Below are positions 11,950-20,600 of a DNA stretch of 20,600 nucleotides, one piece after another (within the stretch, counting starts at the first letter, position 1; each line of letters opens with the position of its first letter). Below the pieces are notes generated by a model that saw nothing but the letters and a program-made list of their open reading frames with translations, did not search any database and was not told the origin of the DNA. Origin of the DNA: Guillardia theta CCMP2712 (Eukaryota > Cryptophyceae > Pyrenomonadales > Geminigeraceae); NCBI RefSeq assembly GCF_000315625.1, contig NW_005434590.1, positions 225,446 to 246,045 of the forward strand, given 5' to 3'. Made by a program: the position numbers and the translations under genes.

Positions 11950-14064
11950 AGTTCTGTACCTGTCTCGCGATCGAGATCTCCTCCTCTCCCCACTTCTGTC
12001 CCCTCCTCTGTCCCTGTCCCTGTCCCTTTCTCCTCTGTCCCTCTCTTTATCCTTGTCATAGAAGTCCCTGCCCTTGTTCCTGTCTCTTTCTCTGCTCCTG
12101 CTCCTTTCCCTTGCTCGGTCTCTGCTCCTGCTCCTCTCTTTCCTCTCCCTGCTCCTGCTCCTCCTCGGCTTCTCCTCCTCTGGTTTGCTCGAGCTTTTGC
12201 CATTATCCCTGTTAAAGGCAAGATCAGAGGCAGTCAAGACGAGGAAGAAGAGCCAACGTGTTCTTCTTGTATTCCTGGTCAATGAAGTCCGAGATCTTCC
12301 TCTTCGAACCCTCATTCTGAAAGCGCCAAGTTAGCGACCATGGCAACAAATCCACTGACAAGGGGGGATGGGGAGAAATGGGGGGGCTCAAATCAAAGAG
12401 GAGCAGGCTGATGGAAGGCTGACTTGACCCCCCACCTCGTCAGATGAAGAATCCGAGCTCTTTGAGTCTGCCATCAGGGCATTAGCGTCTAGAGATGTGT
12501 GGAGTGTCGTTTACCGTCTTTGTCATCTTGTCCTTTCTTCATCTCTTTCTTCGCCTACAGGTATCAGGTCAGCGAACATGAAGGGGTTAACAACGGTAAG
12601 TTACCTTCTTGAGCTCTTTCTTCTTCTTCTTCTCTTCCTTCTTCTTGGCTTTCTTCTCTATCATCCAAGATCAGCCACATCCAACTTCACTTCTTCGATA
12701 CGCTGCTGGAAAGATACATCATCATCATCATCATCCTACCTTTCTTTGCTTGTTTCTCTTGCTTGTCAAAGGCACTCTACCAGGTGGTTACAATCAACTT
12801 CGACGCATGACTGAATCACTCACGAGAGACTGTGTAAGTTGCTTTTCCCACAGCTCATCCGGGTCAAGTCTCTGATAGCAGCAACGCATCAGAATCGTTC
12901 ACTGCCAGTGTAACCAGATTCTAGTGTTCGCTCAACCTTGATGTCTGTCGTCGGTTGGCTGACTTTTTTCACAATCGAAGCCCCATACTCATCATTGAAG
13001 GTCTGTACAGCATTTAAACCCCATCGCTCTGAACAGTGAGCTGCCATCAACGTTTTACCTTCTGAAGGTGGGGGTAAGATCTTGCAGCAGCCGCCGCCGC
13101 CGCTGTGCAAACCATGTCAGCACCGAGTCCAAGTGAAAAAGTCGAGAGTATACCAGCAGTCTCTGTTATGTCTTTTTGCTTCTTGACTTTGGCCTGTTGA
13201 TGCAAACATGCGATGAGATCGGAGAGATCAGAATCAATTGAGAATCTGGACCTTTTCTTCTGCATCGGCTTGCATGATCTGACATAGCGTGAGTGAGCAC
13301 GGGAGTAAGATACATCGTCATTCATGCGATTCACCTCGATCTCTTCCTCGGGAGGTTTGTAATGCTTCTTGTGATCGACCTTGAGGCAACGTTACACTTG
13401 GGGAAAAATTAAGAATAACGATCACTCGAAGGGTCCTTCCAAGGAGTTTGGATCCGTTGAGATTGTCTACGGCTAAATTCGTGCTCCTCTGCAACACAAC
13501 ACCATTCAACAACATGATATCGGAGTCAGCTAGGTAGATGCACACCTGATCCTCATACGCAAGAAATCTGCGATGAAAGATGGATGGAATGTTAGTCACA
13601 AACCAGCCGTGCAAGATGGAGACTCACGCAAAACCATGTGACTTTCCTGTCTTCTTGTCCCGAGGCAAATGAACATCGACAGGTTCACCGTACTTCACAA
13701 GTCCGTCAAGTGCATGTACAAGTCATATCTGAAGCAGTTGGACCTGAGAAAAGATGGTGATGACATCTCCTTCAGTCAGCCTATAGTCCAGCCCTCCGAC
13801 ATAGATCTGCCAACTCAAATCAGACCGACCAATTACAAAAGCGCAAAGTACATAGGCGCTGTCTGCATAGTTTGCATGCCATGACCTGGAAGATTCACAG
13901 GAGGTCAACCAAACTGCGCAAGACAGCAAGATGCAGCATGCAAGCTTACGCTTTATCTTCGAGCCCACTTTCAATCTGTCAGCAAGCGTTCAGGGAACTT
14001 CTTACACCCTCTACAGACGGACCTCCCGCTGGTTGATGCGCTGGAGCTCCTTGACGACATTCAT
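11935..14064 (-). CDS. RBMX2: RBMX2/Ist3-type spliceosomal RRM protein with RS tail
   Basis: RBMX2 (yeast Ist3/Snu17) belongs to the RES complex of the activated spliceosome and helps splicing and pre-mRNA retention in the nucleus. Nineteen exons keep phase throughout and give 359 aa: 14064-14023, 13975-13950, 13885-13852, 13806-13744, 13692-13628, 13567-13546, 13488-13426, 13379-13335, 13278-13252, 13193-13154, 13102-13059, 13002-12937, 12871-12824, 12776-12740, 12657-12605, 12554-12515, 12467-12436, 12316-12258, 12208-11935. The start MNVVKELQRINQRE and the SWHANYADSAY box before the RRM are typical of the family. RNP2 is IYVGGL (35-40), RNP1 KSHGFAFL (72-79), followed by YEDQRSTNLAVDNLNG and the VDH that ends the RRM. 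A short Ala run, a Lys-rich part and about 85 residues of RS/RD/RE repeats follow. Exons after the RRM rest on phase and composition. Confidence 0.92.
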
Positions 14065-14785
14065 CCTGATCGGTCTATCGCTCCTCCTTGAGCTGAACAG
14101 GAAGACAAGTTGTCAACTTCAATGCATCCACCCTGCAGTATGAGTCAAACATTTTAATCCGATGACTAAGCAGGAGCAGAACTCTTTGAAATTTCTTGAG
14201 CAATGTTCAAGTATTGCTCACTTTCTGTCCCCGGATACACATTTACACGTTCCTACACCCTCATCATCTACTCCTCTACACCTTTATTCTAACATCCAAT
14301 GACACTATCATTGCAACACCACCTCTGTCATCACAGCCCTTCACATCAAATGCCTCTTGCCATCTTCCATAACCGAGCTCCTACCCTCCTCCTTCCATGG
14401 TGTACAGCTCACTTTCCCTCCTCGATTTCTGACCCTTATCCCCCCCCCCCCCCCACCCCACCCCCCACTTTCAGAGTCTTTGTCCTTCTTCCACGTTCCT
14501 CCTCCCTGGCTATTCTTATACGTTTCTCTCCCCATTCCTCAACCTTCTTTATCTATCACAACAAAGGCCTGGAAGGGCTTGAGCCCTCCCCATCCCCCCG
14601 ATCCCCCTCCTCTTTGATTTCCGGCTGTTCCCTCCCTCCGCTGTTCCCTCCCTCCACTGTTGCCTCCCGCTTCATGTCATCCTCCCTCCCTTCTTTTCCC
14701 TCTCTGCTTCTCTCCTCGCCTCCCTCTGGTCCGTTCCCTGCCTCCCTGCCGCCCCCCTTGCCTTCCCTTCTCTCTCATCCAATCG

Positions 14786-14868
14786 CTTACTCTCTTCTCC
14801 TCTCTTTTCTTCTCCTCTCTTCTCTTCTCCTCTCTTCTCCTCTCCTCTCCTCTCCTCTCCTCTCCTCT
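14786..14868. repeat. CT-rich tract ending in (TCTCC)n
   Basis: An imperfect pyrimidine tract of TCTTC/TCTCC units becomes a regular CTCCT pentamer array near 14835-14868. The plus strand is pure pyrimidine for long stretches. It mirrors the purine tract on the same strand at 15368-15402. Confidence 0.85.
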
Positions 14869-15353
14869 TGCCAACCGCCCCGCACAAGAAAATCCTGCAT
14901 GTGGTATGAAGGACTTTGAGTCAGGGGGTGGGTATCCGGTGGGTACTTTCAATTTGGCTAAAGGACGGGGTACTAGCGACACTTTTGTGGGGGTAGTGGG
15001 GTTGAGGTAGTGCAGATTTTCAGATTGAGGGGTAGGGTCATGTGGGTCAGATGTGCGAAATCTTTATCAAAATATTGAAAATACATCTGAATTATCAACT
15101 TTGGTTTTAAATCTAGAGGATATGAGATGCAGTTTTATACTAAATATTTGACAATGTTTGAAACTATCTATTGGCCTGAAATCGTGATGTAGGGAACTCA
15201 AAGTTTCTCAAAAAGGTTTGGAACATTTCAAATATCAATTCAAGTTTTGAAAAATACACAGCGATTGTCATATTGTCCTGAAATCACGAGATCGGCCTCT
15301 ACTTTCATGCAGGGGCTACAGGGAGCAGGTAGTGAATCTGGAGCAGATGGAGA

Positions 15354-15402
15354 GCGGGGCGGGGCGGAGAGGAGAGGAGAGGAGAGGAGAGGAGAGGAGA
15401 GG
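15354..15402. repeat. (GGAGA)n pentanucleotide tract
   Basis: GGGGCGGGGC runs straight into about seven GGAGA units. Read on the minus strand it is the same pentamer family as the tract at 14835-14868, so the two are inverted relative to each other about 0.5 kb apart. Confidence 0.85.
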
Positions 15403-16180
15403 AAATATGAGACAAGGATATGAGATGTAAGATGAGGATTGCAGATCTGATGTGGATTGCGGATGCATGAGGTGAGAAAGAATGATAAAGTGGATGATGA
15501 AGATTTTCTTGGACATCAAGGCATCGAGCATTCATGTTGTTAGTTGTTGCTGTTAAGTTGATGCTGGCTGAATTATTCAACCTGATGAATCAATTGATGA
15601 ATGAGATAGAATACATTGTTCATGCAGACAGCGGGGGAAGGAGAGAAGAATGCGATGGACAGGATGAGGGTCGCATTGCGAAGAAGTCGAACAAGGGAAT
15701 GGAGTACAGACAGAGAAGGTGACAGAGAAGAAGGGAGGACGAAGGGAGGAGGGAACGGTTGAGGGATTAAAGGAGGGATCAAGAAGGATAGAGGGATTGT
15801 AGGACTGGAAGGAAGGGTCGAGGACCGTCTGGAAACGTGGGGCGTAACATAAAGGTGCTGAGGGAGTGATCACAAGCATTGGGCCAGTAGGGTTAGACCA
15901 TGACCTCGGCCATGGAGGGATCAGGATTGGGGTGGTATCGAGTTGCAGAAGACTTTCTCACAAAGAATAAGTTCCATGAAGTGAAGGGGAGGGGAGTGAG
16001 GGAGTAGAAGGAATAGATGGAGGAGGAGACTTCGAAGGTGGAGAGGGTGCAACCCAACGTCGCATTCATTATAACCATCTGCTCTTCATGACTTTGATTG
16101 ATTTGTGACATTTCGAATCAGATGTATTGATAAGGATTGTTATTTAACGATACGGCTCGCGATACGTCAATGACTTCCAT

Positions 16181-19100
16181 ATGAAGTTTGGATTCATTTT
16201 CTCAACAAATGCTTTCTTCTGTGTTCTCCTCTTCCTGTCTTCTGCATCATCAATGATGCAAAGTGGCAGAAGGTTGTGCATCCCTCGCAAAGGAGGTGTT
16301 TGCTGTTGTCTCTACGTTTTCCTCGTTCCTGAACAAGACTCGCAGGATTTCAAAGAGGATTTCACCTTCAGTTGTCCTTTGTGGGTATAACTTCAAGACC
16401 AAAGGTGAGTTTCAGGATTTGAAATGGTTGACAAATTGACTCCTGTCTCAGCTGGAGACTGCGTGTTTTGATATCTCCTTCTCTTCACTCGGAGCATCTC
16501 TCAATCACTTGACACGTCGGGACGCTCTTACACCTGTCAATTGTCAAGTGGGTCAACGACGACCATCGGCACGCACCTCGCGGTCTTTCCCATCGGTATT
16601 CCGCCCGTTTCTAGAGTGTCTGTCTTTCCGCTCGACCATGTTGGGCGCTCAAGACTCGTGGAGACGGAGCCTGTCGATGACATCTACGGACCATGGGAGC
16701 GAAGTTTCCTGCAAGAAGAAAGCGGCAAAGAAGGGATCAAAGAATATCCCCCCAGAGCTGTTGAAGGAGATGCGCAAAATGGAGATGATGTTGAAATTCA
16801 GGAACGAGGTCGACGTTGATCAGGTTCACAGGGACGTGATGCGACTAGTCGAGCAGGACGAGAGGATCGCTCCTGGTGTAAAGATCAAAATCTACGAGCT
16901 CCTTGTGGCCCTGGCTTGCTACAATCACAATGCTGAATCAGCCATTCGGTTCTTGGAGGTCCTGAAAGAACTTTCGATGCCATCAGAATCATCATACGCC
17001 TCCGTGATCAGAGTTTGTTGTGAAGACCCTGGGACTGCCAAACATGCCGTGAAACTCCTTGATGATTTTGTCTCTAATAACCCCAATCGCCTCCGGTTGC
17101 GGACGGTCCAACCGTTGCTCCTTACATTCTTGCAAAACAGAGACTTCGATAATTTCGTTGATCTCTGGAAGAGTGTGCTGAGCGGCCATCCAGACTTGAT
17201 CAAGAGTGCGGCGAACAGCAGCATCGAGCCGGTTGAACAGCTATTTGTTGACATCATCTCAGCCTTTAGCGATGTCATTGTCGGGAAGGTTGGGAAGGAG
17301 AGGGATCTGCTGATGCTATCATTGGATGAGATCTTGAATGAGATGTCTGAGACGCTCTTGTCTATCAGTGAGAAGTCAGCGTCGTTGCTCAGCTCGCAGG
17401 TGTCCCATGACAACTGCAAGGTGGTCAACATGTCGAGCGAAGGAAAGTGCCCACTCAGGTTGTACTTGTAGCCTCCTCCTCCTGTCCCTCTCTTCGTCTT
17501 CTCCTATCCAATGTCTCTCTACCTCATCGCCATATGCTCTCACACTGTTGCAAGTGGGAAGAGATTGAAGTTGTTTTCCCTATCATCCACTCAGCGAGGT
17601 CTTGTCCTCTGTTCTTCTTCCTTCAAGCTACTTACCTCCCCAACAGCTCTTGTGCGGACTGGACTGGTCGAGCTCGCCTCCAGTCAGGTGAGGAGGAGCT
17701 GGGAAGGGAGAAGGGCAGAGAAAGAGGAGGAAGAGGTGATCCCGAAGCAGCGACCTGGCAAGCGACGCAGGCAGAAATCAATAGTGAGGAAAGCGGATTC
17801 TCAGAGAGGATGAGAGAGGAGGATACGTACAGAAACAGGAGGTAGCCCGAGAGTGCCAGCACAGAAGGCATAAGGGGCAGGGGCAGGGGCAGGGGCTTGA
17901 GCTAGAGGGCGATGATGAACGTTGAACAGGGAAGTCAAGCTCGGGAGTCGATTTTGAATTTCTTGGACTGGATGCGGGAGACATCACAGCAGTTCTCAGT
18001 CGTGGTTGATGGGCCCAACGTGGCATACTCGAAGCAGAACTTTGAGACCGGATGTTTTTCATACCATCAGGTGATTGAATGAGCAAAGATTATCCGATTG
18101 ATTTTGCTGTGTGCTCTCTGAATGCCTCTTGTCAGATCGACATTGTTGTGAACAAGTTGAGGGAGGAGGGAGAGAAAGTTCTTGTCCTCCTCCCCTACAA
18201 GTACGTTCAGCCCATCATCCCCAACCACGCGAGGCATCAAGGGCACCTGAACTTCAGCACCGCCCAGCATGTCGTCACTGGAGATGAAATGGAGATCATT
18301 GACAGGTTTGCTTCCATCCTTTCCTGACTTGAATGTGTTGAAATTATCACCCCTGTGTGTGATGTCTGCTTATTCATTCCTGCACAACTGTGATTGATGA
18401 GATGTGTTCATGACATTTGTTACCAATAATTCAATCAATAATTCAGTCTTTGCTTTGTACATGTTTCCTTGTTGCAACCTCTGATGCAATCTCCTTCTCC
18501 TTTTCCTAACACCCTTCCTGTTTTCAGGTGGAACGCTGAAGGGTGTTTGAAGATCAGCCCGCATGGCTCTAACGATGATTGGTACCGCCGGTCGAGATTC
18601 GAGTGTGTCTGACTAGAGGGGTCAAGGTACTGGATGCTCTCAACCGTCATTGACGAGGGCGAGACAGTAAGGGTTGTCACCAACGATCAGATGCGAGATC
18701 ATCGTCTTGCCTTGCTGGTACATGTGTTGTACATGTCTTGTGACTGTCATGTACGTTTCTTGGAGTATATCTTGCGCTTGTATTGCACTTGCTCTGCACC
18801 TATCTCGGGAGACCCTTGTTACAAGTAGTGTAATGATTCCTTCAGGATCCCCGGCCCTTCTTGAGATGGAAGACGACGAGGATTATTCGATTTGATTTCT
18901 CGCATGCCTGGGAACCTGAGAAGGTGTCAGTTAGATCATATCATTAGCCCTTGTAACGGTCTGTAGATTGCAAACGGAACGAGTGATATACCGCAAGTCA
19001 CTCTGGTGATGAATGTCTTTGATTGGGTTGTTTGATGCTGACAAGTCTGAAAGATTCAACCACCTGTCATCTCGCCCGAGATTCAAAGATCAAGCGATGA

Positions 19101-19437
19101 AGAACACATGTAATGATGATGATCATGATCATGATCATGATCATGATCATGATGATGCTGATGCTGATGCTGATGATGGTGGAGATGATGACAATGCTGC
19201 TCGTGATTTTGGTGTTTGTAGGATTTGGCATTTTCCCATCAGAACCAAGGTTCAAGAAGACGAGGAGGAAGACGGAGACTGTGAATTCAACCCAACAGGT
19301 GCGACAACGCTCAAGTTTCTTGAGCAACTCATTCCTGTCTTCATTCAGAGGCAGCATGTGCAAGTACAACTCTTGTTAGGAAGACGGAGGTGATGGAGGA
19401 AATTTCTGTTCCTATGACATCTGATGGAATGACATAG
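16181..19437 (+). CDS. PRORP: Protein-only RNase P (PRORP) with N-terminal targeting sequence
   Basis: Cleaves 5' leaders from pre-tRNAs without an RNA subunit. Fourteen exons, in phase throughout, encode 686 aa: 16181-16295, 16346-16404, 16452-17458, 17555-17598, 17647-17687, 17930-18070, 18136-18305, 18528-18581, 18627-18717, 18846-18923, 18967-19005, 19054-19109, 19222-19298, 19349-19437. Residues about 1-24 (MKFGFIFSTNAFFCVLLFLS) are a signal peptide; a basic Ser/Arg-rich region follows to about 140. PPR-like helices span about 205-335. The NYN nuclease part has VVVDGPNVAY (D449), SNDDWYW (D542, D543) and VVTNDQMRDH (D564), matching the four catalytic Asp of plant PRORP. The zinc module keeps C391 and H635 (IWHFP) with C652 seventeen residues later; position 394 is Ser where Cys is expected. 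The last exon is less sure: without its 50-nt intron the frame ends at 19393. Internal Met121 could give a shorter, untargeted form. Confidence 0.93.
17874..17897. repeat. (GGGGCA)n repeat in PRORP intron 5
   Basis: Three GGGGCA units and a partial fourth inside the 242-nt intron 17688-17929. The purine-rich intron lies just upstream of the exon carrying the first catalytic Asp. Three G-runs are close together on the transcribed sense strand, with a fourth following. Confidence 0.7.
19119..19150. repeat. (ATGATC)n palindromic microsatellite in PRORP intron 12
   Basis: Five ATGATC units plus AT form a perfect 32-nt palindrome, within the 112-nt intron 19110-19221. It is flanked by ATG/CTG triplet repeats to about 19190. 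The RNA could fold on itself near the donor site. The donor GTAATG lies 9 nt before the palindrome, so length changes would not alter the protein if splicing holds. Confidence 0.9.
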
Positions 19438-19730
19438 GAGGGGAAATGGCTTTGCCTCAAGTTAGCGTTGAAGATGCATCGATGACTTTGTTTCGATCTA
19501 ACTTACGAGCACCATTTTCTTGTTTCATCCACATCGCTCAAAGCTCAGGGGGGAAAGAAAGTTGTTTCATTGTAGTCAGGAGCAAAAGTGTAGTCTGTGC
19601 TGGATGAATAGTCCTAGTTGCTTTAACAGATCTAGTCGTTGTCTGACAAGTCTTTGACATGACAAGCTCGGAAGTTCGATTCAGCGGCTGGTATCGAAGT
19701 TAACTTGTGCATGTGTTGGTTGCCGCTGGG
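19438..19730. other. Convergent 3' flanks
   Basis: This separates the stop of PRORP from the stop of the minus-strand gene and should hold both 3' UTRs. No gene is seen. A GTTCGATTC at about 19672 resembles a tRNA T-loop, but no stems form around it. Confidence 0.5.
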
Positions 19731-20432
19731 CTAAGAAAACTTGTAAGCTAGAGGATCAATCTTTCTGCTCTCCTCCTCCCACTCCTCCCAGGGGATGATG
19801 GTATGATCGTCATGAACTTTCTTGACACGAGGGGGAGCAGGAGCCACAACGTTGTCACTCCTGACAGCAAACACCATCAGACACGTGGGCAAGAAAGAAG
19901 TTCAACGTTCCTCGACGAGCTTGCAATCGCGACAACCTTGGGCCTTTGAACGATACTCTTGTTGCTGACAACCTGGAAGAAAGTCTTAGATGTAACTGCT
20001 GCAACTCAACAGCCGATCCTGCCTTGACCTGGGCCTTGGGAATTTCTACGGAAGGAGTCTGAAGAAGATGTTTCAGTCTCAACCAGCCATCAACAGCTCC
20101 TACCTGCTGCTGCTTCATGGAGTTCCAAGACGACAACCCTGCTCGTCAAGTCATCGCTGGGAAACAACGACATACACACGTCGTCTTACTTGACACCACT
20201 GGCGTTCTAGAGTTGCGACTCGCGTCAGACTGAGATCTTGCTTTCTTGGTGTATAAGTCTTGACCAGGTGCTGACTCTAAGATCTTCCGAGCTCTGGCAA
20301 GAGCTTCTAGTCTGCGACTTGACGTGAACTACAACTGGCCACCAGGTGGACGATATGAAACCTCTTCTTTCCGAGCTCTGCTGTGCGAGCCTCGCCCATG
20401 TGGTGTGCAACCTGATCTCATTGTTGTCATAA

Positions 20433-20503
<71 letters not shown>

Positions 20504-20517
20504 ATCCATGCCTCATC
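19731..20517 (-). CDS. Unknown protein, 3' part, with poly-Asp run
   Basis: The 5' end lies beyond or near the right edge. Exons in coding order: an uncertain one from about 20517 to 20352, then 20306-20190, 20138-20104, 20058-20029, 19972-19917 and 19860-19731. Introns of 45, 51, 45, 56 and 56 nt keep phase. The first visible exon reads EESDEAWI, then 23 Asp encoded by the microsatellite. Next come a basic, probably helical ALARARKILESAPGQDLYTK, a Ser-rich linker, TPSVEIPKAQ, SIVQRPKVVAIASS, APAPPRVKKVHDDHTIIPW and the end ESRKIDPLAYKFS. I recognise no domain; the protein looks largely disordered and charged. The last two exons are well supported. The join 20352/20306 is a guess, made because one TAG interrupts an otherwise continuous frame there. 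Confidence 0.6.
20434..20503. repeat. (ATC)n trinucleotide microsatellite
   Basis: About 23 uninterrupted ATC units. On the minus strand this reads as GAT, i.e. a poly-Asp run in frame with acidic flanking residues of the partial gene. The plus-strand reading (poly-Ser) has no supporting context. Confidence 0.95.
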
Positions 20518-20600
20518 AGATTCCTCCAAACGACAATTGCTTTACCTCTGTCAATCTTCCTATCCTTGCATGGTCTTTACTAGAGTGTGACATCGCAAGG

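Larger units (their letters stand above)
14065..16180. other. Divergent intergenic region between the RBMX2-like gene and PRORP
   Basis: About 2.1 kb between two divergent start codons, so both promoters should lie here; I see no strong TATA box. It holds a C-run (about 14440-14467), CT-rich sequence from 14400 to 14870, GGGGTA-rich DNA (14925-15045), an AT-rich part (15050-15290) and purine-rich DNA to about 16040. Two near-copies of a CCTGAAATC phrase occur at about 15175 and 15276. Open frames over the CT and GA tracts look like composition artefacts. Confidence 0.5.

Noticed and set aside
11751-12221. Another minus-strand frame and plus-strand frames over the RS-tail exon
   Set aside because: They are shadows of the RS/RD repeat coding sequence; only one frame joins the upstream RRM exons in phase.
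14299-15010. Overlapping plus-strand frames rich in Ser, Pro and Leu
   Set aside because: They follow the CT-rich composition, exist in several frames at once and have no exon-like boundaries.
15577-16111. Minus-strand open frames of 72-100 codons
   Set aside because: They are low-complexity readings of purine-rich DNA, with no splice partners or recognisable motifs.
17447-17845. Open frame through the middle of PRORP, continuing past 17687
   Set aside because: It reads through introns. The spliced exons 17555-17598 and 17647-17687 restore the PRORP frame, with a strong GTGAGG donor at 17688.
18390-18486. Possible C/D box snoRNA in PRORP intron 7 (TTGATGA and, about 85 nt later, CTGA)
   Set aside because: The C box lacks the leading purine and the ends show no convincing terminal stem; such short motifs arise by chance.
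19655-19700. GTTCGATTC resembling a tRNA T-loop
   Set aside because: The flanking 5-nt arms do not pair and no A box, anticodon arm or acceptor stem is found upstream.
20324-20590. Plus-strand poly-Ser frame over the ATC repeat
   Set aside because: The minus-strand frame continues in phase into supported exons of the partial gene; the plus-strand frame has no such context.

Overview
The window is nuclear DNA of a eukaryote, most likely an alga with a complex plastid. Genes are rich in introns, almost all GT-AG and clustered at 43-65 nt. One predicted protein starts with a signal peptide followed by a basic, transit-peptide-like stretch, as expected for import into a plastid bounded by extra membranes. 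A cryptophyte such as Guillardia would fit, but this is inference; nothing in the window names the species. I built the gene models by hand, from reading frame, splice phase and homology to known domains.

Layout. 1-1242: no gene, G/T-rich sequence and a 10-bp tandem repeat. 1243-2425 (+): membrane-anchored or secreted protein of unknown function. 2549-5452 (-): coiled-coil protein ending in a PDZ domain, about 15 exons. 5453-6768: pentanucleotide tract and a GC-rich island. 6769-7651 (-): RWP-RK transcription factor. 7652-10786: no gene; AT-rich DNA, then a second, larger GC-rich island. 10787-11949 (+): unknown 290-aa protein, whose stop overlaps the end of the next gene. 11935-14064 (-): RBMX2/Ist3-type spliceosomal RRM protein with an RS tail, 19 exons. 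14065-16180: intergenic, with C- and CT/GA-rich tracts. 16181-19437 (+): protein-only RNase P (PRORP), 14 exons, all catalytic aspartates present, with an N-terminal targeting region. 19731 to the right edge (-): 3' part of an unknown gene with a long Asp run encoded by an ATC/GAT microsatellite.

The genes are not an operon. Two RNA-processing genes, the RBMX2-like splicing factor and PRORP, lie head to head across about 2.1 kb, and three gene pairs converge with very short or negative spacing. The most interesting item is the PRORP: its presequence lacks a Phe after the likely signal cleavage site, which in cryptophytes would point to the periplastid compartment holding the nucleomorph rather than to the stroma. 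One of its expected zinc ligands also falls on a splice junction and reads Ser.
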